In this document: piece by piece, positions 17,228 through 26,271 of the stretch | How the letters are laid out: each line of letters starts with the position of its first letter | How positions within the stretch are numbered: position 1 is the first letter of the stretch | Notes under the pieces: model-generated | Told to the model about the DNA's origin: nothing | What the model saw: only the letters and a program-made list of their open reading frames with translations | The model's database searches: none | Translations under genes and position numbers: made by a program | Assembly: GCF_019264445.1 (NCBI RefSeq) | Contig: NZ_JAHVAB010000029.1 | Span: 1 to 64,000 of the forward strand | Length of the DNA stretch: 64,000 nucleotides | Reading direction: 5' to 3' | Origin: Hydrogenophaga sp. | GTDB lineage: Bacteria > Pseudomonadota > Gammaproteobacteria > Burkholderiales > Burkholderiaceae_C

Positions 17228-18457
17228 ATGTCAGCCATCCGCTCCACGAATAGCTTGAACACCCCCCACGCGGGCCTGTCGCGCAGCCTCACGCTGCTGC
17301 TGGCCACCAGCGCAGGCGTCGGCGTGGCCGCGCTGTATTACAGCCAGCCCATGCTCGGTGTGCTGGGCGAAGACACCGGCGCCAGCACACAGGCCCTGGG
17401 CCTGGTGCCCACGCTCACGCAGCTCGGCTACGCGCTGGGCATGCTGTTCACCGCGCCGCTGGGCGACCGCCACGACCGGCGCCAGCTCATCCTGTGGAAG
17501 GTGGCCATGCTCGTGGCCAGCCTGCTGGCGGCTGCGTGGGCGCCTTCGGTGGGCCTGCTGCTGGCCGCCAGCCTGGCCATGGGCGTGGCCGCGTCGCTGG
17601 CGCAGGACATCGTGCCGGCCGCCGCCACGCTGGCGCCCGAAGCGCAGCGCGGGCAGGTGGTCGGCACCGTCATGACCGGGCTGTTGCTGGGCATCCTGCT
17701 CTCGCGCGTGGTGAGCGGCTTCACGGCGGAGCACCTGGGCTGGCGCACGATGTTCATGGCCGCCGCGCTGGCCACGGCCCTGCTGGGTGTGGCCCTGTGG
17801 CGCTCGCTGCCGCACTTCAAGCCCACCACCACGCTCGCCTACGGCGCGCTGCTGGGCTCGCTGCTCACGCTCTGGCGCCAGCACCCCGCGCTGCGCCGCG
17901 CCATGGTGGCGCAGAGCCTGCTGGGGGTGGGCTTCAGCGCGGTGTGGTCCACGCTGGCCATCTGGCTGCACGGCGCGCCGTTTCACCTGGGGGCGGGCGC
18001 GGCGGGTGCCTTCGGGCTGGCCGGGGCGGCTGGCGCCGTGGCCGCGCCCGTGTTTGGCCGCCTGGCCGACCGGCACGGCCCGCACGCCATCACCCTGCTG
18101 GGCGCCGGCATCGCTGCCGTGTCGTTTGCGGCCATGCCGCTGGCGCCGTGGCTGCCGCGCGAGCTGCAGCTGTGGTGGCTCGCGGCCACGGTGCTGGGCT
18201 TCGACCTGGGCTTTCAGTCGGCGCTGGTCGCCCACCAGACGCTCATCTACAGCATCGACCCCGGCGCGCGCAGCCGCCTCAACGCCATGCTGTTCGTCTC
18301 GATGTTCAGCGCCATGGCGCTGGGCGCGGCACTGGCCAGCCTGCTGTTTGCGCACTGGGGCTGGGTGGCGGTGAGCGCCCTGGCCACCGGAGCGGCCTTG
18401 CTGGCTGCAGTGGTGCGCTGGCTGCCGGCGCGCGGCGCCGTGCCGCAGCGCGCCTGA
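17228..18457 (+). CDS. MFS transporter
   Basis: This 409-residue major facilitator protein has about 12 hydrophobic spans. After the second span it has the MFS signature loop GDRHDRRQLILWK, repeated in degenerate form mid-protein as GRLADRHGPHA. It resembles the drug and sugar-efflux branch (12-helix exporters), but the substrate cannot be read from sequence. The ATG at 17228 was chosen because family alignment starts near LSRSLTLLLATSAGVGVAAL. It is divergent from the LysR gene, suggesting inducible export. Confidence 0.9.
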   Translation: MSAIRSTNSLNTPHAGLSRSLTLLLATSAGVGVAALYYSQPMLGVLGEDTGASTQALGLVPTLTQLGYALGMLFTAPLGDRHDRRQLILWKVAMLVASLLAAAWAPSVGLLLAASLAMGVAASLAQDIVPAAATLAPEAQRGQVVGTVMTGLLLGILLSRVVSGFTAEHLGWRTMFMAAALATALLGVALWRSLPHFKPTTTLAYGALLGSLLTLWRQHPALRRAMVAQSLLGVGFSAVWSTLAIWLHGAPFHLGAGAAGAFGLAGAAGAVAAPVFGRLADRHGPHAITLLGAGIAAVSFAAMPLAPWLPRELQLWWLAATVLGFDLGFQSALVAHQTLIYSIDPGARSRLNAMLFVSMFSAMALGAALASLLFAHWGWVAVSALATGAALLAAVVRWLPARGAVPQRA

Positions 18458-18460
18458 GCT

Positions 18461-19210
18461 TCAGGCCGACAGCAGGCGCGGCACGGCCGACACCAGCATG
18501 GCCAGCCCCGAGAGGCCAAGCAGCGCCAGCACCAGGCGGCGAAACGCGACCTCGCTCAAGCCGAAGTAGAGCCGCGCCCCGAGCAGCGAGGGCACGAGCA
18601 GGGACACCGCCACCAGCGGCATGAGAGGCCACATGTCGCGCGTCACGGTGCCGGCCCACACATAACCCAGCATCGTGAACGCCAGCGCCGCGAGGTTGAA
18701 GTTCTGGACGATGGCGCGCTGCGCGTCTTTCTCCATGCCGCGCAACGTGCACCACAGCGTGGGCATCACACCCGTGAAGCCGCCAATGCCGCCCATGAAG
18801 CCGCCGGCTGCGCCCACCACGCCGTCGGCCAGCCGCCCGCCGCGCGTCACCCGGGGCAGGCGCGACGACAGCAGCATCACCGGGCACCACACCACCAGCA
18901 CACTTCCCAGCACCAGCTTGAACACATCGGGATTGAGGTGCGGCAGCACGGCAATGCCCAGCGGAATGCCAAGCGCACCGCCCGCAAGGAACGGCAGCAG
19001 CGCCGACCAGCGCCACGCCCGGCGCACCGAGAACACGGCCACGAGCTGGCCGGTGAGCGAGCCAAACACCGCCATCACCGCCGCCACGCGGGGCTCGATG
19101 CCCCAGACCCAGAACGACATGGCCACCATGCCGAACGCAAAGCCCGAGAGCCCCTGCACAAACCCGGCCACCGCTGCGCCCGCCACGAGCAGCCAGAGTT
19201 CGGGGCCCAT
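18461..19210 (-). CDS. TauE/SafE-family sulfite or organo-sulfur exporter
   Basis: This is a 249-residue TauE/SafE (TSUP) membrane protein. It has the GFVQGLSGFAFGMVAMSFW first-helix motif and its repeat GAAGGFMGGIGGFTGVMPTL, and about eight spans. The family moves sulfite, sulfoacetate or related anions across the inner membrane. The substrate here is unknown. The start at 19210 gives MGPELWLL; a longer frame adds an Arg-rich leader unlike the family. It lies five bases downstream of the MFS_3 gene and is likely co-transcribed with it. Confidence 0.88.
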   Translation of the reverse strand: MGPELWLLVAGAAVAGFVQGLSGFAFGMVAMSFWVWGIEPRVAAVMAVFGSLTGQLVAVFSVRRAWRWSALLPFLAGGALGIPLGIAVLPHLNPDVFKLVLGSVLVVWCPVMLLSSRLPRVTRGGRLADGVVGAAGGFMGGIGGFTGVMPTLWCTLRGMEKDAQRAIVQNFNLAALAFTMLGYVWAGTVTRDMWPLMPLVAVSLLVPSLLGARLYFGLSEVAFRRLVLALLGLSGLAMLVSAVPRLLSA

Positions 19211-19215
19211 GGGCT

Positions 19216-20799
19216 TCAGCGCTCCGCGATGTAGTGCGACATGCGGGCGCTTTCGCCGTCGGCCAGAAAGGCGCGCACCTCGGTCTCGATGGCGCGGTCG
19301 GCCACGGTGGCGCGGGCGCGCTGGTGCAGGTAGTCGGCCCACGAGGTGACGATGAAGCGCTCCACGTAGCGCGACGGTTCACCCATGTCTTTGTAGACGC
19401 GCCAGAAGGTGGCGCCGTCGCGCCGGCGCGGGGCCTTCATCTGCGCGATGGTGTCCAGAAAGGCCTGGTCCACACCGGTGCGAATGCGGTAGCCCACCTC
19501 CACCGCGATCGGGCCGGCCTCGGGGTTGGGTTCGGCCTCGATGAACAGCTCGTCCCAGGGCGTGCCCTGCGTGACTTCATGGTCGGCCCCCACGCGCAGC
19601 GGAAAGGGCCGCGCCAGCAGCAGCCCCGCCGCCATGAGCACGGCAGCGGCCAGCAGTGCGGCGGTGAGGCCGGCGATGTCGGACACCGCGCCCCAGAACG
19701 CCGAGCCGATGGCAAACGCCCCCAGCGCCGAGACGATGTGCAGCGCCACGGCGCGCGAGCGCACCCACGGCGGCGCGCTGGCCTGGGTGGCGGTGTTGAA
19801 GGTGGACATGGTGGCCATCCAGGCCGCGCCGCCGAAGGCCATGGCGATGTACACCACCCACGGCACCCGCACCCACGCCGCCAGCCCCATGACGGTGGCA
19901 AACACCACGCAGCTCACGGCCACGATGGCGTCCAGCTCGAAGCGCGCGCGCAGCCGCCCGATCACCAGACCCGACGCCACCGCCCCGGTGCCCAGGCAAC
20001 CCATGAGCAGGCCAAAGCCCTCGGCCCCGGTGCCCAGCTGGCGCTGCGCAATCACCGGCAGCAGCGCCCACAGCGCCGAGCCGGCTGCGCTGAAGGCCAT
20101 CACCCGCACCAGCTGCGCCAGGATCAGGCGCGAGTGCCACGCAAAGCGCAGGCCGCTGAGCGTGCCGCCCCACAAGCGCTCGGGCGGCAGGCTCGAAGGC
20201 GGGTGCGCGCGCGGCGGCCAGCGGCGAATGGACTCCCACATGACCACCGTGGTGAGCACCGTGACCACAAACACCCAGCCCGCGCCCAGCCGCGCAAACA
20301 GCAGGCCGGCCAGCGTGGGGCCGATGGCGCGCGCGGCGTTGTAGGCAATGCCGATGGCGGTGATCGCCTGCGGCCATTCGGCGCGCGGCACCGGGTCCAC
20401 CACCGAGGAGTTCCACGCCGGCGTGAGCACCGCCGTGCAGCAACCGCACACGAACACCAGAAACAGCACCGAAGCCGGCCCACCCCAGCCGCCCAGCACG
20501 AGCAACGCGAGCAACACACACGCGCCCACCTGGGCCAGGAGCGCGCCGGAAATCAGGCGGCGGCGGTCGGTGGTGTCGGCCAGCACGCCCGCCGGCAAGG
20601 CCAGCAGGAACATGGGCAGGAACACCGCCGTCTGCACCAGCGCGGCGAGAAACGACGAGCCGGTGAGCTCCACCATGAGCCAGGCCGCCGCCATGGTCTG
20701 CATGCCGGCGCCAATGAAGAAGATGGCGCCGCAGATCCACAGGCCCCGGAAGGCGGGTTGACGCAGGGGGCTCCAGATGGAGGTGGACGCTGGGGGCAT
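19216..20799 (-). CDS. MFS_3-family exporter with C-terminal soluble domain
   Basis: The 527-residue product has 12 membrane spans in the first 400 residues, beginning with FRGLWICGAIFFIGAGMQTM and AAAWLMVELTGSSFLAALVQ. The MFS loop is ADTTDRRRLISG. The last 110 residues form a soluble domain of ABM-like appearance (IEVGYRIRTGVDQAF-type region, then GATFWRVYKDMGEPSRYVER). This architecture matches the MFS_3 (DUF894, EntS-related) exporters. The substrate is unknown. It precedes the TauE gene by five bases. Confidence 0.88.
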   Translation of the reverse strand: MPPASTSIWSPLRQPAFRGLWICGAIFFIGAGMQTMAAAWLMVELTGSSFLAALVQTAVFLPMFLLALPAGVLADTTDRRRLISGALLAQVGACVLLALLVLGGWGGPASVLFLVFVCGCCTAVLTPAWNSSVVDPVPRAEWPQAITAIGIAYNAARAIGPTLAGLLFARLGAGWVFVVTVLTTVVMWESIRRWPPRAHPPSSLPPERLWGGTLSGLRFAWHSRLILAQLVRVMAFSAAGSALWALLPVIAQRQLGTGAEGFGLLMGCLGTGAVASGLVIGRLRARFELDAIVAVSCVVFATVMGLAAWVRVPWVVYIAMAFGGAAWMATMSTFNTATQASAPPWVRSRAVALHIVSALGAFAIGSAFWGAVSDIAGLTAALLAAAVLMAAGLLLARPFPLRVGADHEVTQGTPWDELFIEAEPNPEAGPIAVEVGYRIRTGVDQAFLDTIAQMKAPRRRDGATFWRVYKDMGEPSRYVERFIVTSWADYLHQRARATVADRAIETEVRAFLADGESARMSHYIAER

Positions 20800-20850
20800 G
20801 GCGCATTATTCCGCAGTACCCCCAAGGGGTATGCGGCGCGCAGCGATGGC

Positions 20851-21237
20851 TCAGCGCGGCGTGAGGCCGTAGGTGATGGAGAGCACCGAGCCCGAGCGCA
20901 GGCGCACCGTGGCCCACAGCTGGCCCGGGCCCCGGTCGTACAGCCATTCTTCGGTGGGCTGGCAGGGCACGATGCGGCTGGCGTACGGCTCGGGCACGGG
21001 GTAGGCCGACGAACCCTGGTACACCGGCGCGCAGTAGGTGTCGCTCAGCACTGGCGGGCCGCACTTGGCCACCAGCGCCAGGCGCGAGTCGCCTTCCGAG
21101 GCAATGCCACCCGTGCAGCGCAGCGACTCCGCCTGCGCGGGCGCGGCACCGCCCAGCCACGATGCCAGCACCAGCGCCGCTCCCCACACCCCCGCGCGAA
21201 CGGTGGGCCACTGCGCAGGGAAGAAGGCGGCGGGCAT
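20851..21237 (-). CDS. DUF2845 periplasmic protein
   Basis: A 128-residue protein with an N-terminal signal sequence ending near APAQAES. The mature part starts LRCTGGIASEGDSRLALVAK-C-GPP, the DUF2845 motif, and has four Cys (CTGG, KCGPP, YCAP, VPCQP) that could form two disulfides in the periplasm. The function of the family is unknown. It follows the response regulator gene by six bases on the same strand, so it may be part of that two-component transcription unit. Confidence 0.82.
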   Translation of the reverse strand: MPAAFFPAQWPTVRAGVWGAALVLASWLGGAAPAQAESLRCTGGIASEGDSRLALVAKCGPPVLSDTYCAPVYQGSSAYPVPEPYASRIVPCQPTEEWLYDRGPGQLWATVRLRSGSVLSITYGLTPR

Positions 21238-21243
21238 GGCGGG

Positions 21244-21873
21244 CTACACGATGCCGTTGCGGATCGCGTAGACGGTGAGCTCGGCGTTGTTCGCCAGGTG
21301 CAGCTTTTCGAGCACGCGCGCGCGGTACACGCTCACGGTCTTGGGGCTGAGCATGAGCTCTTCGGCGATGTCGGAGAGTTTTTTGCCCGAGGCGATCTTC
21401 TGCAGCGTCTGCAGCTCGCGCTCGGACAGGCTGGCGTGCAGCTCTTCGGTTTCCGGGGCATTGAGCGTGTCCACCAGCATCTGCGCCACATCGGCCGTGA
21501 CGTACTTGCGCCCCTGCATCACGGTGCGGATGGCGGCCACCAGCTCGGCCGGCTCACCGGCCTTGTTGAGGTAGCCGCGTGCCCCGGCGCGCAGGCAGCG
21601 GATGGCGTACTGGTCTTCCGGGTACATGGACACCACCAGCGTCTTGACGGTGGAGCCCTCTTCCTTGAGCGTGCCCAGCACCTCCAGGCCGCCGCGCCCG
21701 GGCATGTTGAGGTCGAGCACGAGCACGTCGCACGAGACCTTGCGCATCAGGTCGCGCAGTTCGGGATAGCTGCTGGCTTCGCCGACCACCTGGATGTCGG
21801 TGGCTTCCGAAATGGTGTCGCGGATGCCGCGCCGCACCATGGCGTGGTCGTCACACAAAATCACCTTGATCAT
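21244..21873 (-). CDS. NarL/FixJ-type response regulator
   Basis: A 209-residue regulator with an N-terminal receiver (MIKVILCDDHAMVRRGI; phospho-acceptor Asp in VLVLDLNMPGRGG; Lys in LNKAGEPAE). The C-terminal LuxR-type helix-turn-helix is LSERELQTLQKIASGKKLSD and SPKTVSVYRARVLEKL. The kinase gene upstream overlaps its start by 23 bases, so the two are a cognate pair. Targets are not evident; the DUF2845 gene is immediately downstream. The start at 21873 is the first residue of the receiver domain. Confidence 0.93.
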   Translation of the reverse strand: MIKVILCDDHAMVRRGIRDTISEATDIQVVGEASSYPELRDLMRKVSCDVLVLDLNMPGRGGLEVLGTLKEEGSTVKTLVVSMYPEDQYAIRCLRAGARGYLNKAGEPAELVAAIRTVMQGRKYVTADVAQMLVDTLNAPETEELHASLSERELQTLQKIASGKKLSDIAEELMLSPKTVSVYRARVLEKLHLANNAELTVYAIRNGIV

Positions 21874-22999
21874 GGGGTTCCTCGTCGGCGTTGGCCGCAT
21901 TGTCCGGGTTGCTGGAAGACGTCAGGGGCACCGACAGAATGACCGATGTGCCCCGGGGAGATGAGCTCACATCGAGCCAGCCGCCGACCTTGGCGGCACG
22001 CTCGCGCAGGCCGAGCAGGCCAAACGACTTGGCCTTGCGCAGGGCTTGTGCGTCCAGCCCCTGACCGTTGTCGGAGACTTCGAGCGTCAGCACGCCTTCG
22101 CGGTCGCTCAGGTCGATGTCGACCGCGCTGGCCTGCGCATGTTTGCTCACGTTGGTGAGCGCTTCCTGCGCGGTGCGGTACGCCACCAGCTGGATCTCGC
22201 GCGGCACGTCCAGCTGCTCGGAAGAGCGGCGCACCACCACGCGCAGGCCGGTGCGCCGCTCGAAGCCGGCGGCCAGCCAGAGCACGGCGGCCACCAGCCC
22301 CTGGTCCAGGATGGGGGGGCGCAGGTTCATCATGATCCGCTGGCTCGCGCCCAGCGCGTGCTGCAGCATCTCCATGGCCGACCCGAGGTGGCGCTGGATG
22401 TCGTCCTGCTGGGCGTGCCGGCCCACCCAGGCGAGGTCGAGCTTGACCGCCGCCAGCGCGCCGCCAATGTCGTCGTGGATCTCGCGCGCGATGTCGGCGC
22501 GCTCCTGCTCGATGCTGGTCTGCAGGTGTTCGGCCAGCTCGGCGAGGCGGCGGCGCGACTCGGCCAGCTCCGCGTCGGCCGCTGCCTTGGCGCGCCGGGT
22601 TTCGCTGATCTCGATGGCGCGCTCGATCACGTGCGAGAGCCGGTGCATGCTGTCCTTGAGCAAGTAGTCGCTCACCCCCCGGTGCATCGCATCCACCGCC
22701 GCGGTTTCGCCGATGGCGCCCGACAGGATGACGAAGGGAATCTCCATCGGCATCGCCCGCACCATGTCCCAGGCGTCCATGCCGGTGAAGCCGGGCAGGT
22801 GGTAGTCGGCCAGCACGATGTCGTAGTGCGCCGTCTCCAGCTCGCGGCGCAGGTCGTCCAGCGTGTCGACCAGCGTCACCTCGCTGGCCAGCTGGCTGCG
22901 TTGCAGCGCGAACTTCACCAGGGCATGGTCCACGCGGGAGTCCTCCAGATGGAGGATGCGGACAAAGCGCTTGTCCGTGGTGTCAGGCGGTGCGCTCAT
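21851..22999 (-). CDS. Histidine kinase with N-terminal receiver domain (HisKA_3)
   Basis: A 382-residue cytoplasmic kinase. A receiver domain occupies about residues 12-130 (RILHLEDSRVDHALVKFAL; Asp in DIVLADYHLPGFTG). A helical linker follows, then HisKA_3 with the phospho-His in IAREIHDDIGGALAAVKLDL and an HATPase domain (VSDNGQGLDAQ; FGLLGLRERAAKVGG). No membrane span or ligand-sensing domain is present, so it is probably driven by phosphotransfer from another kinase. The ATG at 22999 directly precedes the receiver. It pairs with the NarL-type regulator. Confidence 0.9.
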   Translation of the reverse strand: MSAPPDTTDKRFVRILHLEDSRVDHALVKFALQRSQLASEVTLVDTLDDLRRELETAHYDIVLADYHLPGFTGMDAWDMVRAMPMEIPFVILSGAIGETAAVDAMHRGVSDYLLKDSMHRLSHVIERAIEISETRRAKAAADAELAESRRRLAELAEHLQTSIEQERADIAREIHDDIGGALAAVKLDLAWVGRHAQQDDIQRHLGSAMEMLQHALGASQRIMMNLRPPILDQGLVAAVLWLAAGFERRTGLRVVVRRSSEQLDVPREIQLVAYRTAQEALTNVSKHAQASAVDIDLSDREGVLTLEVSDNGQGLDAQALRKAKSFGLLGLRERAAKVGGWLDVSSSPRGTSVILSVPLTSSSNPDNAANADEEPHDQGDFV

Positions 23000-23066
23000 G
23001 GGCTTGTTGTGTGGGGCTGAAACGCCTTGCGCCCTCGGGCCGGGACCGCAACGCAGAAATTGGTAC

Positions 23067-23093
23067 TGAATTCGGCCCGTTATCTGTCGATAC
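23067..23093 (+). promoter_or_regulatory. Weak FliA-type promoter before the CheZ-like gene
   Basis: TGAATTCG, 11 bases, GTCGATAC. The -10 matches consensus at 6 of 8 positions and the -35 at 4 of 8, at the same spacing as stronger sites in this window. It is 64 bases before the ATG at 23158. Context (next to cheY and cheA) makes it plausible; alone it would not be convincing. Confidence 0.4.
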
Positions 23094-23157
23094 AGAGACG
23101 ACCAGCTGTCGAAAATTGTAATACCCGAGCAACCGCCGAGCCCCTCTGAGCACCACC

Positions 23158-23601
23158 ATGGAACTACCGACGATGCAGCAGACCCCGCCGTCTGTCTCCC
23201 TGCCCGTGAATCTGGTGGCCGACCTCCAGGATTCGCTGTTGATGGCGATGACCGACCTCCAGCGCCTGGAAGGCCTGCTCGACCACGCCACCAGCAACCT
23301 GCTGGAGCGCTTCGGCTCGGCCAACCAGGCCCTGGGCCAGCTGGGCGTGACACGCGCCGAAGAGCTCGGCCCCATTCAACACACCTTGCACCAGGCCGTG
23401 ACGGAATTGCAGTTTCACGACATGGCCACCCAACTCATCGTGCACACCGGCAAGGTGCTGCAGAGCTGCGCCTGGCGCCTGGCCGACCAGGCCATGGAGC
23501 CCGATGAAGGCGAAGTACCTCTCAATCTGGACCCGATGCCCGAGCGACCCAGCCCGGTCACGCAAAGCGAGATGGACGCCGGCTCCATCGATCTGTTCTG
23601 A
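23158..23601 (+). CDS. CheZ-like protein, candidate CheY-P phosphatase
   Basis: A 147-residue, mostly helical, acidic protein immediately upstream of cheY. I do not recognise it as a named family from overall sequence. The helix QFHDMATQLI (within about residues 83-92) matches the CheZ catalytic segment of E. coli (FQDLTGQVI): the catalytic Asp and Gln sit at the same D-x3-Q spacing, in the same hydrophobic frame. Length is shorter than classical CheZ (about 214 residues) and the C-terminal CheY-docking helix is not obvious, although the end is acidic (EMDAGSIDLF). It starts at 23158 or at the ATG at 23173. It has a possible FliA promoter and lies 61 bases from cheY. Confidence 0.6.
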   Translation: MELPTMQQTPPSVSLPVNLVADLQDSLLMAMTDLQRLEGLLDHATSNLLERFGSANQALGQLGVTRAEELGPIQHTLHQAVTELQFHDMATQLIVHTGKVLQSCAWRLADQAMEPDEGEVPLNLDPMPERPSPVTQSEMDAGSIDLF

Positions 23602-23613
23602 GCACGGGCCGAT

Positions 23614-23640
23614 TCAAGCCATCGCCCCAATTGCCGATAT
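23614..23640 (+). promoter_or_regulatory. FliA (sigma-28) promoter for cheY and the che operon
   Basis: TCAAGCCA, 11 bases, GCCGATAT. The -10 matches 7 of 8 positions. The -35 keeps T-x-A-A-G, the same variant seen at mcp2 (TCAAGTTT). It lies 22 bases before the cheY ATG and would drive cheY-cheA-cheR-cheD-cheB. Confidence 0.7.
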
Positions 23641-23662
23641 TTGACAAAACACGGAGTAAGCC

Positions 23663-24025
23663 ATGCGATCGATTCTTGCCGTAGATGACTCGGCGTCCAT
23701 GCGGAAAATGGTGGCCTTCACACTCACCGGGGCGGGCTTTCATGTGGTCGAGGCGGTGGACGGGCAAGACGCCTGGGAAAAGGCCCAGACGCACAGCATC
23801 GACCTAGTGCTCACCGACCAGAACATGCCCAACCTGGACGGGCTGGGGCTCACGCGCAAGCTGCGCGAGCACTCCAAGTTCAAGACCATTCCCATCCTGA
23901 TCCTGACCACCGAGTCCAGCGATCAGATGAAGCAGCTCGGCCGCAGTGCCGGTGCGACCGGTTGGCTGGTCAAGCCGTTCGATCCGGGTCGCCTGATCGA
24001 AGTCATCCAGAAAGTCATTCGATGA
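23663..24025 (+). CDS. cheY: Chemotaxis response regulator CheY
   Basis: A 120-residue single-domain receiver (ILAVDDSASMRKMVAFTL; phospho-acceptor Asp52 in VLTDQNMPNLDG; Thr in ILTTES; Lys in WLVKPFD). It lies directly upstream of cheA, so it most likely carries phosphate from CheA to FliM. It resembles the TsrR/CheY4-like single receivers often paired with cheA in betaproteobacteria, and another cheY may exist elsewhere in the genome. CGGAG precedes the ATG. Confidence 0.9.
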   Translation: MRSILAVDDSASMRKMVAFTLTGAGFHVVEAVDGQDAWEKAQTHSIDLVLTDQNMPNLDGLGLTRKLREHSKFKTIPILILTTESSDQMKQLGRSAGATGWLVKPFDPGRLIEVIQKVIR

Positions 24026-24070
24026 AACCGGCGCCCTGCGCCATTCCCCCAGCAGCCAAGGAGTTTCACC

Positions 24071-26215
24071 ATGGGTGAAATGATGAACGAGGGCCAGAAC
24101 CTCGGCGACAACATCGACCTGAGCCAGTTCTATCAAATCTTCTTTGAAGAAGCCGGCGAGAACCTCGACCAGATGGAGCAGATGCTGCTCGCGCTGGACC
24201 TGGACAAAGCCGACGACGAAGAGCTCAACGCGATCTTCCGTTGCGCACACTCCATCAAGGGCGGCGCCGCCACCTTCGGCTTTGCCGACGTGGCCGAACT
24301 CACGCACCAGATGGAGTCGCTGCTGGACAAGCTGCGCCGCCACGAACTGAGCCCCACCTCGGCCATGGTGGACGTGCTGCTCGAATCTTCCGACGCGCTG
24401 CGCGGCCTGCTGGGCAACCACCAGGGCCGCGGCGGCGAGCCGCCTGCCACGGGCGATCTCGTGGCCCGCATCAGCGTGCTGGCCAACGGCGAAGATGCCG
24501 AACCCGCAGCGCCCGCCCCCGCGCCGGTGGTGGCCGCACCCGTGCCGTCGCCCGCACCGGCACCCGCACGCAAGGCGGCGGCCAAGGCCGAGCGCGACCT
24601 CGAAATCCACATCGGTCCGCTGGAGAACCCGGCGCAGGCCGACGGCATCGCCGAGCTGTTCCGCGACATCCCGGGCCTGGGCACGGTGGAAGCCCTGCCC
24701 TGCGACCTCAACACCAAGCGCGTCTGGCGCGCCCGCACCAGCGCCAGCGATGGCGACCTGATGGACCTGTTCACCTTCCACGTGGGCAAGGACGACATCC
24801 GCATCGTGGACAACACCGTGAGCGAACCGGTGGCCGCCGTTGCGGCCGTGACCCTCGGCGCCGATGGCGGCGAGGTGCTCGTGGGCACAGGCTTCCCGAA
24901 CCCCACCACCGAAGGCCGCGACTACGGCTTCTTTGAAGGCGCTCCCGGCGTGCCCGAGCGCGCCACGGCCGCCACGGCAGCCACCGACGGCACCCCCGCA
25001 CCCAAGGCGGCCCCCAAGGCGGAAGCCCGCGCACCGGCCGGCGCTGGCCTGGAATCGAGCACGCTGCGCGTCTCGGTCAGCAAGGTCGACCAGCTCATCA
25101 ACCTGGTGGGCGAACTCGTCATCACCCAGGCCATGCTCGCGCAGAAGAGCCGCGAACTCGACGACGGCGCCAACCAACCGCTGCTGGCGGGCCTGGCCGA
25201 CCTGGACCGCAACACCCGCGACCTGCAGGAAGCGGTGATGTCGATCCGCATGATTCCGATGTCGGTGGTGTTCAACCGCTTCCCGCGCATGCTGCGCGAC
25301 CTCGCCAGCAAGCTGGGCAAGAAGGTCGAGCTCGTCACGCAGGGCGAGTCCACCGAGCTCGACAAGGGCCTGGTGGAGAAGATCACCGATCCGCTCACCC
25401 ACCTGATCCGCAACAGCTGCGACCACGGCATTGAAATGCCCGAAGACCGCCGCGCCAAAGGCAAGACCGAACACGGCACGATCACGCTGTCGGCCACGCA
25501 CGAAGGCGGCTCGATCCTGATCGAGGTGCGCGACGACGGCAAAGGCCTCTCGCGCGAGAAGCTGCTGAAAAAGGCCCGCGAGAAAGGCATCGACGCGCCC
25601 GACTCGATGACCGACAGCGAGGTCTGGAACCTGATCTTTGCCCCCGGCTTCTCGACCGCCGAAGAGGTCACCGACGTCTCCGGGCGCGGGGTCGGCATGG
25701 ACGTGGTCAAGAAGAACATCGCCGCGCTCAACGGCACGGTGGAAATCGATTCGGCCGAAGGCTTCGGCATGCGCGTCTCGGTGCGCCTGCCGCTCACGCT
25801 GGCCATCATGGACGGCATGTCCGTGCGCGTCAGCGACGAGGTGTACATCCTGCCGCTGTCCAGCGTGATCGAGTCGTTCCAGATCAAACCCACCGACATC
25901 AACACCATGGGCCAGGGCGCCCAGGTGGTGAAGGTGCGCGACGAGTACATGCCCGTGGTCGAACTGGAGCGCGTGTTCCAGGTCCCGCGCTTCGAGTTCA
26001 ACGGCACCAGCCCCATCATGGTGGTGGTGGAAGCCGAAGGCTCTCGCGTGGCGCTCATGGTCGACGAACTGCTCGGCCAGCAACAGGTGGTGATCAAGAA
26101 CCTGGAGTCCAACTACCGCAAGGTGCCCAACGTCTCGGGCGCCACGATCCTGGGCGACGGCAAGGTGGCGCTGATCCTGGACACGTCTGGACTGGTGCGC
26201 CGTTCGCGCCACTGA
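24071..26215 (+). CDS. cheA: Chemotaxis histidine kinase CheA
   Basis: A 714-residue CheA. P1 Hpt domain with His60 in CAHSIKGGAATFGFADVAEL. An Ala/Pro linker follows, then a P2-position domain starting ERDLEIHIGPLENPAQ. P3 dimerisation (LRVSVSKVDQLINLVGEL) and the P4 ATPase come next (N box HLIRNSCDHGIEMPEDR; VRDDGKGLSREKL; DVSGRGVGMDVVKKNI), then P5 CheW-like (LPLSSVIESFQIKPTDI). AAGGAG precedes the first ATG. No cheW lies beside it; one is 9 kb away with mcp2. cheR follows. Confidence 0.97.
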   Translation: MGEMMNEGQNLGDNIDLSQFYQIFFEEAGENLDQMEQMLLALDLDKADDEELNAIFRCAHSIKGGAATFGFADVAELTHQMESLLDKLRRHELSPTSAMVDVLLESSDALRGLLGNHQGRGGEPPATGDLVARISVLANGEDAEPAAPAPAPVVAAPVPSPAPAPARKAAAKAERDLEIHIGPLENPAQADGIAELFRDIPGLGTVEALPCDLNTKRVWRARTSASDGDLMDLFTFHVGKDDIRIVDNTVSEPVAAVAAVTLGADGGEVLVGTGFPNPTTEGRDYGFFEGAPGVPERATAATAATDGTPAPKAAPKAEARAPAGAGLESSTLRVSVSKVDQLINLVGELVITQAMLAQKSRELDDGANQPLLAGLADLDRNTRDLQEAVMSIRMIPMSVVFNRFPRMLRDLASKLGKKVELVTQGESTELDKGLVEKITDPLTHLIRNSCDHGIEMPEDRRAKGKTEHGTITLSATHEGGSILIEVRDDGKGLSREKLLKKAREKGIDAPDSMTDSEVWNLIFAPGFSTAEEVTDVSGRGVGMDVVKKNIAALNGTVEIDSAEGFGMRVSVRLPLTLAIMDGMSVRVSDEVYILPLSSVIESFQIKPTDINTMGQGAQVVKVRDEYMPVVELERVFQVPRFEFNGTSPIMVVVEAEGSRVALMVDELLGQQQVVIKNLESNYRKVPNVSGATILGDGKVALILDTSGLVRRSRH

Positions 26216-26271
26216 ACACCCGGGTCCACGCCCCTTCCTGGCGCCCCACGCATCTCCACAGTCAGGACACC

